NCBI RefSeq assembly: GCF_900292075.1
Contig: NZ_OLMV01000003.1
Location: forward strand, 434,001-498,000
DNA length: 64,000 bases
Direction of reading: 5' to 3'
Source of the DNA: Microbacterium timonense
GTDB taxonomy: Bacteria; Actinomycetota; Actinomycetes; Actinomycetales; Microbacteriaceae
The notes under the pieces: model-generated
The model's database searches: none
What the model saw: only the letters and a program-made list of their open reading frames with translations
Told to the model about the DNA's origin: nothing
Shown: positions 15,925 to 23,856 of the stretch, in pieces
How positions within the stretch are numbered: position 1 is the first letter of the stretch
How the letters are laid out: the number at the start of each line of letters is the position of its first letter
Program-made: the position numbers and the translations under genes

Positions 15925-18879
15925 ATGCTCCTCGTGCTCGGCGCGTTCGCGGTGGTTCCACTGCTGCTGCCGTGGCTCGTGGGACGCATCGGCGCGCGGG
16001 CGTTCTACGTCGCCGCGATCCTCCCGATCGCCGGGTTCGTCCAGGCCGCCGTCCTCACGCCGAACGTCGCGTCCGGCGATATTCCCTTCGAGTCATACGC
16101 CTGGATCCCGCCGCTGGGCATCGACCTCTCGATGCGCATGGACACGCTGTCGTGGCTCATGACACTCGTCGTCACCGGCGTCGGCGCCCTCGTGATGATC
16201 TACTGCCGCTGGTACTTCCGCGGGAAGACCGACAACCTCGGGCAGTTCGCCGCCGTGCTGCTCGCGTTCGCCGGCGCGATGTACGGGCTCGTCCTCACCG
16301 ACGATCTCGTCGTGCTCGTGATGTTCTGGGAGGTCACGAGCGTGCTCTCGTACCTCCTCATCGGGTACTACAACAAACGCGCATCCAGCCGCCGCGCGGC
16401 TCTGCAGGCGCTGCTGGTCACGACGCTCGGCGGCCTGGTCATGCTCATCGGTGTTGTGCTGCTGGTCGTCGACGCGGGCACCTCGAGCATCTCGGAGATC
16501 CTCTCCGAAGCCCCGGCCGGTCCCGTCGTCGACGCTGCTCTGGTCATGATCCTCGTCGGTGCGCTGAGCAAGTCGGCCATCTTCCCCTTCCACTTCTGGC
16601 TTCCCGGTGCCATGGCAGCGCCCACGCCGGTGAGCGCCTACCTGCACGCGGCGGCGATGGTGAAGGCGGGCATCTACCTCATCGCGCGCCTCGCCCCGGT
16701 GTTCGCGATCGCGCCACCGTGGCGTCCGATCGTCATCGCCCTCGGCGTCTTCACGATGCTCCTCGGCGGATTCCAGGCGTTGCGTGAGACCGACCTGAAG
16801 CGCGTGCTCGCCTTCGGCACCGTGAGCCAGCTCGGCATGCTGACGGTCGTGCTCGGATTCGGGACGCGGGATGCCGCGCTCGCAGGCCTCGCGCTGCTGC
16901 TGAGCCATGCGCTCTTCAAGTCGGCCCTGTTCCTCGTGGTCGGCGTCATCGACCGCCAGCTCTCCACCCGCGACCTGACCGAGCTGTCGGGGGTGGGGCG
17001 CCAGGCCCCGGTGATGATGACCTTCTCGATCATCGCGGTCGCCTCGATGGTCGGCATCATCCCCACCATCGGCTTCGTGGCCAAAGAGGGCGCGCTCGCC
17101 GCGCTCTGGTATGAGGCGCTGGGTGGCTCGGTGTGGGGGGCCGTCGCACTGGTGGGGATCGCCATGGGTTCCGTGCTCACGGCGGCCTACGGCATCCGGT
17201 TCCTGTGGGGTGCGTTCGCAATCAAGCGCACCGCTGCGGGCGAGCGTATGCCCGATACGGAATGGCCCGACCCGCCGATCGGGTTCCTCGTGGCGCCGAT
17301 CGTGCTGTCGACCCTCACGGTCGTCGCCGGCGTCTTCGCGCCGTGGCTCGACAAGGTGTTCGCGCCGTACGCCGACGAGGCTCCGGTCGCCACGCCGGGT
17401 ATCGCCCCGCCCGAGCATTCGGCGCACCTCGCCCTCTGGCACGGTCTCGAACCGGCGCTCTGGATCTCGCTGGCGACGATCGTCCTCGGCGTGCTGGTGT
17501 TCTGGCTCACGCGCACGTGGCGACCCGCGAAGCGTCTGCTGCCCTTCACCGCCGCCGATGCCTACAACGGCACGCTGCGGGTGATCGCCCGCCTGTCGGT
17601 GGTGACCACGAGTCTCACCCAGCGCGGCTCACTGCCCGTCTACGTCGGCACGATCTTCGTGGTGTTCGTCGCCGCCGAGGCGACGGCGCTCATCGCCAGC
17701 GACGAGTGGCGCAGTCAGCTCGACGCCTACCAGACCCCCATGCAGCTGTTCGTCGCGCCGCTGATGATCGCCGCGGGCCTCATCGCCATCCGTGCCCGCA
17801 AGCGCTACACGGGCGTGGTGCTGGTCTCGGTCACGGGCCTCGGCATGGTGCTGCTCTTCGCGACGAGCGGCGCGCCGGACCTGGCGCTGACGCAGATCCT
17901 CGTCGAGACCGTCACGCTGGTGGCGTTCGCGCTCGTGCTGCGGCGCATCCCGTCCCGGCTCGGCGAGCACAACGCCTCGGTGTGGCCCGTAGCGCGGGCC
18001 GTGCTCGGCGGCGCCGTCGGCATCACGATGGCGCTCGTCGCGATGGTCGCCACGAGCGCGCGCGTGGAGAAGCCGATCTCGGAGCGTTTTCCCGAATTGG
18101 CATACGAGCTCGGCCACGGCAAGAATGTGGTGAATGTGGCCCTCGTCGACCTGCGCGGCTGGGACACCATGGGCGAGCTGTCGGTGCTGATCCTCGCGGC
18201 GACGGGCGTGGCATCGCTCGTGTTCGTCACCCACCGTGCCGACACGCTGTCACGCTTCATCGCCCCCCTCCCGGCAGGTGCGACGCGCGCGCGACGGCCC
18301 CTCGTCGAGACGTCCGACGGACTCAAGCAGCACGGCGACGTGCGCGGCTCGGGACGCATGGCCTGGCTCATCGGCGGTCAGCGGGTGCGACCCGAGAACC
18401 GCTCGATCATGCTCGAGGTGATCGTGCGGATCCTCTTCCACACCATCATCATCGTGTCGCTTTACCTCCTCTTCGCCGGCCACAACCTGCCCGGGGGCGG
18501 GTTCGCCGGGGGGCTCGTCGCGGGCATGGCGCTGGTCATGCGGTACGTCGCGGGCGGCCGGTACGAGCTGGGCGCGGCGGCGCCGACCGACGCCGGCCGG
18601 CTCCTGGGCGCCGGCATGACGATCGCGGTCGCCTGCGCCATCGTGCCGCTGTTCTTCGGGGCGGCACCGCTGACGAGCACGTTCTTCGAGTGGGACCTGC
18701 CGGTGATCGGCCACGGTGAGTTCGTCACCTCCACGCTGTTCGACGTGGGCGTGTATCTCGTGGTGATCGGCCTGGTGCTCGACGTGCTGCGCAGCCTGGG
18801 TGCCGAGGTGGACCGCCAGGCGCAGGCCCAGCGAGAGGCCGGGCAGCCGAACGCGACACCGAGGGTGGACGTGTCATGA
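15925..18879 (+). CDS. mrpA: Mrp antiporter subunit MrpA fused with MrpB
   Basis: The large subunit of a multi-subunit Na+(K+)/H+ antiporter, 984 residues. The NuoL-like part carries the proton-channel core: MFWEVTSVLSYLLIGYYNKR with the key glutamate, KSAIFPFHFWLPGAM with the essential lysine, and PVSAYLHAAAMVKAGIYLIAR. A DUF4040/MrpA C-terminal region contains ATSGAPDLALTQILVETVTL. The final ~150 residues (EVIVRILFHTIIIVSLYLLF, then GHNLPGGGFAGGLVAG) are MrpB, so A and B form one chain, as in many actinobacteria. AGGAGG at 15914-15919 precedes the ATG. It heads an operon in which every downstream start overlaps the previous stop. Confidence 0.95.
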   Translation: MLLVLGAFAVVPLLLPWLVGRIGARAFYVAAILPIAGFVQAAVLTPNVASGDIPFESYAWIPPLGIDLSMRMDTLSWLMTLVVTGVGALVMIYCRWYFRGKTDNLGQFAAVLLAFAGAMYGLVLTDDLVVLVMFWEVTSVLSYLLIGYYNKRASSRRAALQALLVTTLGGLVMLIGVVLLVVDAGTSSISEILSEAPAGPVVDAALVMILVGALSKSAIFPFHFWLPGAMAAPTPVSAYLHAAAMVKAGIYLIARLAPVFAIAPPWRPIVIALGVFTMLLGGFQALRETDLKRVLAFGTVSQLGMLTVVLGFGTRDAALAGLALLLSHALFKSALFLVVGVIDRQLSTRDLTELSGVGRQAPVMMTFSIIAVASMVGIIPTIGFVAKEGALAALWYEALGGSVWGAVALVGIAMGSVLTAAYGIRFLWGAFAIKRTAAGERMPDTEWPDPPIGFLVAPIVLSTLTVVAGVFAPWLDKVFAPYADEAPVATPGIAPPEHSAHLALWHGLEPALWISLATIVLGVLVFWLTRTWRPAKRLLPFTAADAYNGTLRVIARLSVVTTSLTQRGSLPVYVGTIFVVFVAAEATALIASDEWRSQLDAYQTPMQLFVAPLMIAAGLIAIRARKRYTGVVLVSVTGLGMVLLFATSGAPDLALTQILVETVTLVAFALVLRRIPSRLGEHNASVWPVARAVLGGAVGITMALVAMVATSARVEKPISERFPELAYELGHGKNVVNVALVDLRGWDTMGELSVLILAATGVASLVFVTHRADTLSRFIAPLPAGATRARRPLVETSDGLKQHGDVRGSGRMAWLIGGQRVRPENRSIMLEVIVRILFHTIIIVSLYLLFAGHNLPGGGFAGGLVAGMALVMRYVAGGRYELGAAAPTDAGRLLGAGMTIAVACAIVPLFFGAAPLTSTFFEWDLPVIGHGEFVTSTLFDVGVYLVVIGLVLDVLRSLGAEVDRQAQAQREAGQPNATPRVDVS

Positions 18880-19493
18880 GCGTCTCGTTCGTCCTCATCA
18901 TCGTCATGGCCGTGCTCTTCGCGTGCGGCGTCTACGCCATGCTCGAGCGCAGTCTCACCCGCGTGCTCATCGGGTTCCTGCTGCTGGGCAATGCCACGAA
19001 TCTGCTGCTGCTCATCGTCATGGGGGCGCCCGGTGTCGCCCCGTTCTTCGGCGACGCGACCGGCGAGGGCGGAACCGACGGGATGTCCGACCCACTGCCG
19101 CAGGCGCTCACCCTCACCGCCATCGTCATCACGTTCGCCGTCTCGGCCTTCCTCCTCGCTCTGATCTATCGCTCGTGGCAGCTCGGCCAGGCCGACACGG
19201 TGTCGGATGACGAGGCCGACATCGAGGTGCGCGAGCGCGGCCCCGCGGACGAAGACACGATGGACGAAGAGACCGAGATCGAGCACACCGACGACGACGC
19301 CACGACGGACTTCGTCGGCACGGACACGGCGCCGATCATGATCCTCGGTGCGCGCGACTTCGCCGGTCTGCGCGACGATGCCCCGGTCGACCGTCCGGCC
19401 CGGCGCGTCACCGACGCCGCGCGCGATACGGATGCCGCCGGCAAAGGCGACCCGGATGCCGCGGACCGACGTGACGGAGGTGACGGCGCATGA
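18876..19493 (+). CDS. mrpC: Mrp antiporter subunit MrpC with acidic tail
   Basis: The NuoK-like small membrane subunit of the Mrp complex: three hydrophobic segments in the first ~105 residues, with GVYAMLERSLTRVLIGFLLL and NATNLLLL typical of the family, and DPLPQALTLTAIVITFAVSAF. The total is 205 residues; the excess is a ~95-residue hydrophilic C-terminus with many Asp/Glu (DEDTMDEETEIEHTDDD) that is not part of the canonical subunit. It probably faces the cytoplasm; its role is unknown. ATGA overlaps with mrpA and mrpD indicate coupled translation. Confidence 0.93.
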   Translation: MSVSFVLIIVMAVLFACGVYAMLERSLTRVLIGFLLLGNATNLLLLIVMGAPGVAPFFGDATGEGGTDGMSDPLPQALTLTAIVITFAVSAFLLALIYRSWQLGQADTVSDDEADIEVRERGPADEDTMDEETEIEHTDDDATTDFVGTDTAPIMILGARDFAGLRDDAPVDRPARRVTDAARDTDAAGKGDPDAADRRDGGDGA

Positions 19494-21073
19494 TCCAGAT
19501 CGCACCGGCGCTCGTTCCCCTGCTCGTCACGCTGCCGCTGCTGGGAGCAGCGATCGCGCTCATCGCCGGCCGGCACCGCAAGACGCAGGTCGGCGTCTCG
19601 GTGGTCACGCTGACCGCGGTGCTCGTGATCGCCGCCATCCTGCTCTACGTCGTCGACGTCGGAGACAAGCCCATCGCCGTGTCGGTGGGCGGGTGGCCGA
19701 TCCCGTTCGGCATCGTCCTGTACGTCGACCGGCTGTCGGCGCTGCTCGTCGTGGTGTCGAGCGTGGTGCTGCTGGCCGTCCTTCTCTTCTCGATCGGGCA
19801 GGGCGCCGCAGACGGCGACGACGACACCCCGGTCTCGATCTTCCACCCGTCGTACCTGATCCTGGGCGCCGGGATCTTCAACGCGTTCATCGCCGGCGAC
19901 CTCTTCAACCTGTACGTCGGGTTCGAGATCCTCCTGGTTGCGTCGTATGTGCTGATCACGCTCGGCTCGACCGAGTCGCGCATCCGCACCGGCGTCGTCT
20001 ACATCGTGGTGTCGCTGGTCTCGTCGATCCTGTTCCTCGCGTCGATCGCCATGATCTACGGCGCGCTCGGCACGGTCAACATGGTGCAGGTCTCCGAGCG
20101 CATGGGGGAGCTGCCGCAGCAGACCCAGCTGATCCTGCACCTCATGCTGCTGCTCGCGTTCAGCATCAAAGCCGCCGTCTTCCCGCTCTCGTTCTGGCTG
20201 CCGGACTCGTACCCCACCGCGCCCGCGCCGGTCACGGCGGTGTTCGCGGGCCTGCTGACCAAGGTCGGCGTCTACGCGATCATCCGCACCGAGACCGAGC
20301 TCTTCCTCGACAACGACGTCAACCAGCTGCTCATGTGGGTGGCGTTGGCGACGATGATCGTGGGGGTGCTCGGCGCGGTCGCGCAGGCCGAGCTCAAACG
20401 CATCCTGTCGTTCACGCTCGTCAGCCATATCGGCTACATGATCTTCGGGCTCGCGATCGCGACGCCCGCCGCGATCGGAGCGACGATCTACTACATGGTC
20501 CACCACATCGTGGTGCAGACGACGCTCTTCCTGGCGGTCGGGCTGGTGGAGCGCCGCGCCGGTTCGACCTCGATCCTGCGCGTCAAGGGGCTGATGAAGG
20601 CGGCCCCGGTGATCGCGGTGCTCTACTTCATCCCGGCGATCAACCTCGGGGGGCTGCCGCCCTTCTCCGGGTTCATCGGCAAGTTCGCGCTCTTCGACGC
20701 TGCAGCGCAGGTGGGCACCCCGGTCATGATGGTGCTGATCGTGGGCGGCATCGTGACGAGCCTGCTCACCCTGTACGCGCTCATGCGCGCGTGGAACCTC
20801 TCCTTCTGGCGCGAGGACGAGGATTCGGCCGAGACCGAGGCGCGCATCTCATACCTCGGGTCGGCACCCGCCGCGGCCGTCGAGACCGAGCGCCGTGCCA
20901 TCCCGAAGATCATGACGGCGGCCACGACGGGCATGGTCGCGGTGACGGTGGCGCTGACGGTCTTCGCCGGACCGCTCTACGACGTCTGCACCCGCATCGG
21001 TGAGGCGCTGCTGCAGCCGGTCTCGCTCACGCAGCTCGTCGATGACGCCCAGGGAACGGAGAAGGCGCCGTGA
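19490..21073 (+). CDS. mrpD: Mrp antiporter subunit MrpD
   Basis: A NuoM/N-like proton-translocating subunit, 527 residues, ~14 hydrophobic segments. Diagnostic stretches are FIAGDLFNLYVGFEILLVASY, whose glutamate aligns with the conserved TM5 residue; SIKAAVFPLSFWLPDSYPTAPAPVTAVF with the TM7 lysine; and AELKRILSFTLVSHIGYMIFG. It pairs with MrpA in the hetero-oligomer. The ATG overlaps the mrpC stop, and its own stop overlaps the mrpE GTG. Confidence 0.95.
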   Translation: MIQIAPALVPLLVTLPLLGAAIALIAGRHRKTQVGVSVVTLTAVLVIAAILLYVVDVGDKPIAVSVGGWPIPFGIVLYVDRLSALLVVVSSVVLLAVLLFSIGQGAADGDDDTPVSIFHPSYLILGAGIFNAFIAGDLFNLYVGFEILLVASYVLITLGSTESRIRTGVVYIVVSLVSSILFLASIAMIYGALGTVNMVQVSERMGELPQQTQLILHLMLLLAFSIKAAVFPLSFWLPDSYPTAPAPVTAVFAGLLTKVGVYAIIRTETELFLDNDVNQLLMWVALATMIVGVLGAVAQAELKRILSFTLVSHIGYMIFGLAIATPAAIGATIYYMVHHIVVQTTLFLAVGLVERRAGSTSILRVKGLMKAAPVIAVLYFIPAINLGGLPPFSGFIGKFALFDAAAQVGTPVMMVLIVGGIVTSLLTLYALMRAWNLSFWREDEDSAETEARISYLGSAPAAAVETERRAIPKIMTAATTGMVAVTVALTVFAGPLYDVCTRIGEALLQPVSLTQLVDDAQGTEKAP

Positions 21074-21798
21074 GCGGCGACATCCGCGTGAACCGCGCCC
21101 GGCGCGCGGCGGTGATCGTGTGGCGCCAGCTGCCGTTCTTCGTCTGGCTCATCGCGCTGTGGATGTTGCTGTGGGGCCAATTCACGTGGCTCGCCTTCCT
21201 CACCGGGCTCATCGCCGCCCTCGTCGTGACCCGGATCTTCCGACTGCCTCCGGTTGAGCTGTCGGGCCGCGTCAACCTCTGGTGGGGCTTCGTCTTCGTC
21301 GTGGAGTTCATCTTCGCCGTCGTTCGCGGTTCCCTCACCGTCGCGTGGCAGGTGCTGGACTTCCGGCGGCAGCCGGGGACCGCGATCATCGCGGTGCCGC
21401 TGCGCACCGATGACGACCTGATCATGACGCACACCGCCGTCACGGCATCCCTCATCCCTGGCTCACTGATCGTCGAGACGGACCGCGATCGCCGCATCTT
21501 GTACCTGCACATCATCGGGGTGCGAAACGACGCCGACGTCGAGAAGCAGCGCGCGAGCGTCTATCACTGGGAGGAGCGCATCGTCCGCGCCGTGGGTTCG
21601 CGCGCCCAGTTGCAGACGATTCGCGAGGATGCCGCGGCTCGCCGCCGTCCCCCGGTCGTTGAGCAACCGAAGCCCCCGGTCGTTGAGCAACCGAAGCCCC
21701 CGGTCGTTGAGCGAGCGAAGCCCCCGGTCGCCGGGCAACCGAAGCCCCCGGTCGTTGAGCGAGCGAAGCGAGACGAAACGCCCGGAGGCACCCCATGA
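21070..21798 (+). CDS. mrpE: Mrp antiporter subunit MrpE with repeat-derived proline-rich tail
   Basis: 242 residues from the GTG at 21070. The family part is about residues 1-180: two to three membrane segments (FVWLIALWMLLWGQFTWLAF), RVNLWWGFVFVVEFIFAV, then the soluble domain with LIMTHTAVTASLIPGSLIVE and EKQRASVYHWEERI. From residue 194 onward the protein is a run of octapeptides of the type PPVVEQPK/PPVVERAK, five units, encoded by copies of a repeat family found elsewhere in the window. Ordinary MrpE lacks this. The tail should be cytoplasmic and disordered. The mrpF ribosome site GGAGG (21783-21787) lies directly after the repeat. Confidence 0.9.
   Translation: MSGDIRVNRARRAAVIVWRQLPFFVWLIALWMLLWGQFTWLAFLTGLIAALVVTRIFRLPPVELSGRVNLWWGFVFVVEFIFAVVRGSLTVAWQVLDFRRQPGTAIIAVPLRTDDDLIMTHTAVTASLIPGSLIVETDRDRRILYLHIIGVRNDADVEKQRASVYHWEERIVRAVGSRAQLQTIREDAAARRRPPVVEQPKPPVVEQPKPPVVERAKPPVAGQPKPPVVERAKRDETPGGTP
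21649..21780 (+). repeat. Five in-frame copies of the GGTCGTTGAGCGAGCGAAG repeat inside mrpE
   Basis: Four 24-bp units (21649-21672, 21673-21696, 21697-21720, 21721-21744) and a final 36-bp unit (21745-21780). Each begins CCCCCGGTCGTTGAGC (the fourth reads GGTCGCCGGGC); only the last continues through GAAGCGAGACGAAACG, the full form seen in the intergenic copies. The 24-bp period keeps the reading frame and yields one octapeptide per unit. All are on the same strand as mrpE. Confidence 0.85.
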
Positions 21799-22061
21799 AC
21801 GTGCTCCTGATCGTCATCTACGTCGTCTTCGCGGTCGCCGCGCTGATCACCCTGTGGCGCATCGTGATCGGCCCGTCGATCCTCGACCGGGCCGTGGCAT
21901 CCGACGTGCTCCTCACCGAGGTGATGTGCGTGCTCGGTGCCGAGATGGCGATCAACCATCACACCCGCACGTTGCCGGTGCTGCTGATCATCGCGGCCGT
22001 CGGCGTGTTCGGCTCGATCTCGATCGCGCGGTTCGTCGCGAGAAGGGATCAGGACCAATGA
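21795..22061 (+). CDS. mrpF: Mrp antiporter subunit MrpF
   Basis: A small three-helix subunit, 88 residues, normal length. Family features are LWRIVIGPSILDRAVASDVL (the conserved GPS-xxDR loop) and the last helix with VLLIIAAVGVFGSISIARFVAR. The ATG overlaps the mrpE stop and the stop overlaps the mrpG ATG. It is required for the assembled antiporter rather than catalytic by itself. Confidence 0.95.
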   Translation: MNVLLIVIYVVFAVAALITLWRIVIGPSILDRAVASDVLLTEVMCVLGAEMAINHHTRTLPVLLIIAAVGVFGSISIARFVARRDQDQ

Positions 22062-22414
22062 ACGTCGCGCTCGACATCGCCGCCCTCATCCTCATCCTGC
22101 TCGGTGCCCTGCTGTGCTTGACCGCCGCGATCGGCGTGCTGCGGTTCCGCGACGTGCCGAGCCGGCTGCACGCGGCCACCAAGCCGCAGGTTCTCGGGCT
22201 CATCCTGATCTGCCTCGCCATCGCGCTGTCGCTGCGGTCGTGGCCGGTCGTGGCTTTCCTCGTGCCCGTCGTGCTCATCCAGCTGGCGACCGCGCCGCTG
22301 TCGGCGCATATGGTCGGCCGTCAGGCCTACCGCAACGGCACGATCGACGAGACCGGCCTTCATGTCGATGAGTTGGCCGAGTCCAAGCGCACCCCTCCAG
22401 CCGCCGGCGGCTGA
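22058..22414 (+). CDS. mrpG: Mrp antiporter subunit MrpG
   Basis: The last subunit of the operon, 118 residues. Typical MrpG features are GALLCLTAAIGVLRFRDVPS, then RLHAATKPQVLGLILICLA (the conserved R-x-HA-xK motif) and three helices. The start is the ATG at 22058, overlapping mrpF; the frame is open upstream only through the repeat and mrpF in another frame. The C-terminus ends in a short hydrophilic tail. A tandem array of the repeat family starts 17 nt after the stop. Confidence 0.94.
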   Translation: MNVALDIAALILILLGALLCLTAAIGVLRFRDVPSRLHAATKPQVLGLILICLAIALSLRSWPVVAFLVPVVLIQLATAPLSAHMVGRQAYRNGTIDETGLHVDELAESKRTPPAAGG

Positions 22415-22430
22415 CCCCGCCGCCCCCCTC

Positions 22431-22618
22431 CGGTCGTTGAGCGAGCGCAGCGAGACGAAACGCGCCTGCGCTCTCGCCCCTCGGTCGTTGAGCGAGCGCA
22501 GCGAGACGAAACGCCCCCTCGCTCTCGCCCCCCGGTCGTTGAGCGAGCGAAGCGAGCCGAAACGCGCCTGCGCTATCGCCCTCCCGGTCGTTGAGCGAGC
22601 GAAGCGAGACGAAACGCG
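22431..22618 (+). repeat. Four tandem copies of the GGTCGTTGAGCGAGCGAAG repeat after mrpG
   Basis: Copies begin with CGGTCGTTGAGCGAGCG at about 22431, 22482, 22533 and 22585, a 51-52-bp period. Each has a ~33-bp conserved part ending GCGAGACGAAACG (third copy GAGCCGAAACG; first two copies GCGCAG instead of GCGAAG), followed by a spacer like CGCCTGCGCTCTCGCCC. All are in the same orientation. The 22415-22761 gap holds only this array plus about 140 bp in which I see no gene. The conserved part is not palindromic, so this is not a classical REP hairpin. Confidence 0.85.
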
Positions 22619-22761
22619 GCCCCGCCCCACCGGACGAACCGGGCACCCCCCTGGCGCGCCGGACTTCGCGGCCCTATCGTGACCATTGCGTCGGGCACCT
22701 GGACGCACCCCTCGCCGGCAGCGTCGCCCGTCGCGGCGGCGCCTTGTGATTGGAAGCCGCA

Positions 22762-23487
22762 ATGCCAGATAGCACGCCCACCATCGTCCTCGTCCACGGC
22801 GCCTGGGCCGACTCCTCGAGTTGGAACGCCGTCATCCCGTCCCTTCAGTCGGACGGCTACACCGTGCTCGCTCCGCCGAACGAACTCCGGGGCCTGACGA
22901 GCGATGCCGCGTACATCGCCTCCTTCCTCACTCACCGCACGTCGGGTGCCGTGGTGCTCGTCGGCCATTCGTACGGTGGCGCGGTCATCACCAACGCCGG
23001 TCTGTCCGGCGATGTCCGCGCACTCGTCTACATCGACGCGTTCATCCCGGATGAGGGCGAGACCGTCCTCGGCATCCTCGAGGGATCGGGTTCGGCGCTC
23101 GCTGTGGCGGACCCCACGACCGTGCTCGATCTGGCCGGATATCCCGGCGCGCCCGAGGGCGCCGCCGATGCGTGGCTGAAGCCCGAGGTCGTGCACACGT
23201 CGTTCGCACAGGACCTGCCCGAGCGTGACCGGTGGCTCATCGCCGCGACACAGCGCCCGGCATCCATCGTCGCGAACGTCACCCCATCGGGCCCCGCGGC
23301 GTGGAAGTCGATTCCGAGCTGGGCGGTGCTGGGCACCGAAGACAGGGTCATTCCGATCGACACGAAACGTCGCATGGCCGAGCGCGCGGGCTCGACGGTG
23401 GCCGAGGTGGAGGCCTCGCACGTGTCGATGATCTCGCACCCGCAGGTCACGCTCGACGCGATCCGCGCCGCCGTCGCGGCAATCTGA
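22762..23487 (+). CDS. Alpha/beta hydrolase
   Basis: A single-domain esterase-like hydrolase, 241 residues. Oxyanion motif VLVHGAWADSSSW is near the N-terminus, the nucleophile elbow is VGHSYGG, the acid is probably in LGTEDRVIP, and the catalytic histidine is in ASHVSMISHP. It belongs to the family of small cytoplasmic hydrolases often annotated as alpha/beta hydrolase or salicylate-esterase-like; no signal peptide. The ATG at 22762 has GGAAG 6 nt upstream; a TTG at 22750 is possible but poorer. The substrate is not predictable. Confidence 0.85.
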   Translation: MPDSTPTIVLVHGAWADSSSWNAVIPSLQSDGYTVLAPPNELRGLTSDAAYIASFLTHRTSGAVVLVGHSYGGAVITNAGLSGDVRALVYIDAFIPDEGETVLGILEGSGSALAVADPTTVLDLAGYPGAPEGAADAWLKPEVVHTSFAQDLPERDRWLIAATQRPASIVANVTPSGPAAWKSIPSWAVLGTEDRVIPIDTKRRMAERAGSTVAEVEASHVSMISHPQVTLDAIRAAVAAI

Positions 23488-23517
23488 TCTCGGCCGACGC
23501 GCCCATTTCCGCACCGG

Positions 23518-23748
23518 TCAATGCGGTCGACGGGCCGCGCGTCGAGTGACCTGATCGTCTCGCAGGAACACGGCGGCGTACACGACACCGACAAGCAGCG
23601 CGACGCCGACAAAGAGAAGGGTGCCGTTCGTCGTCGCGACGGCAGAGCCGGTGATGATGCCCGCGATGGTCAGGCACGCACCGGCGAGCAGCAGAACACA
23701 CACCAGCGTGCGTGCCGCGATCACCACATAGCGCCGCCGTGACACCAT
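23518..23748 (-). CDS. Small two-helix membrane protein
   Basis: About 76 residues from the ATG at 23748 (MVSRRRYVVIAARTLVCVLL), with two hydrophobic segments separated by a short Thr/Asn/Gly loop and a basic C-terminus (RRAARRPH). An in-frame ATG at 23820 would add 24 residues that look like no signal or domain, so the shorter form is preferred. It is convergent with the hydrolase and just upstream of nothing obvious; the MFS gene lies 109 bp away on the same strand. Not recognised. Confidence 0.5.
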   Translation of the reverse strand: MVSRRRYVVIAARTLVCVLLLAGACLTIAGIITGSAVATTNGTLLFVGVALLVGVVYAAVFLRDDQVTRRAARRPH

Positions 23749-23856
23749 GCGGCGAGTCTCGCAGGAGATCGGCGCGGACGAAAGGCCAGAGCTCGCCGTC
23801 AGCGGCAGAAGGGTGTCCACCGGGCCCAGTACGCGCGTGTCCGATGAGACGACAGG

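Noticed and set aside
22431..22618. Possible CRISPR array in the 51-bp tandem repeats
   Set aside because: Spacers are themselves similar to one another, the same unit occurs in a coding gene and at 39.1 kb, and no cas gene is in the window.
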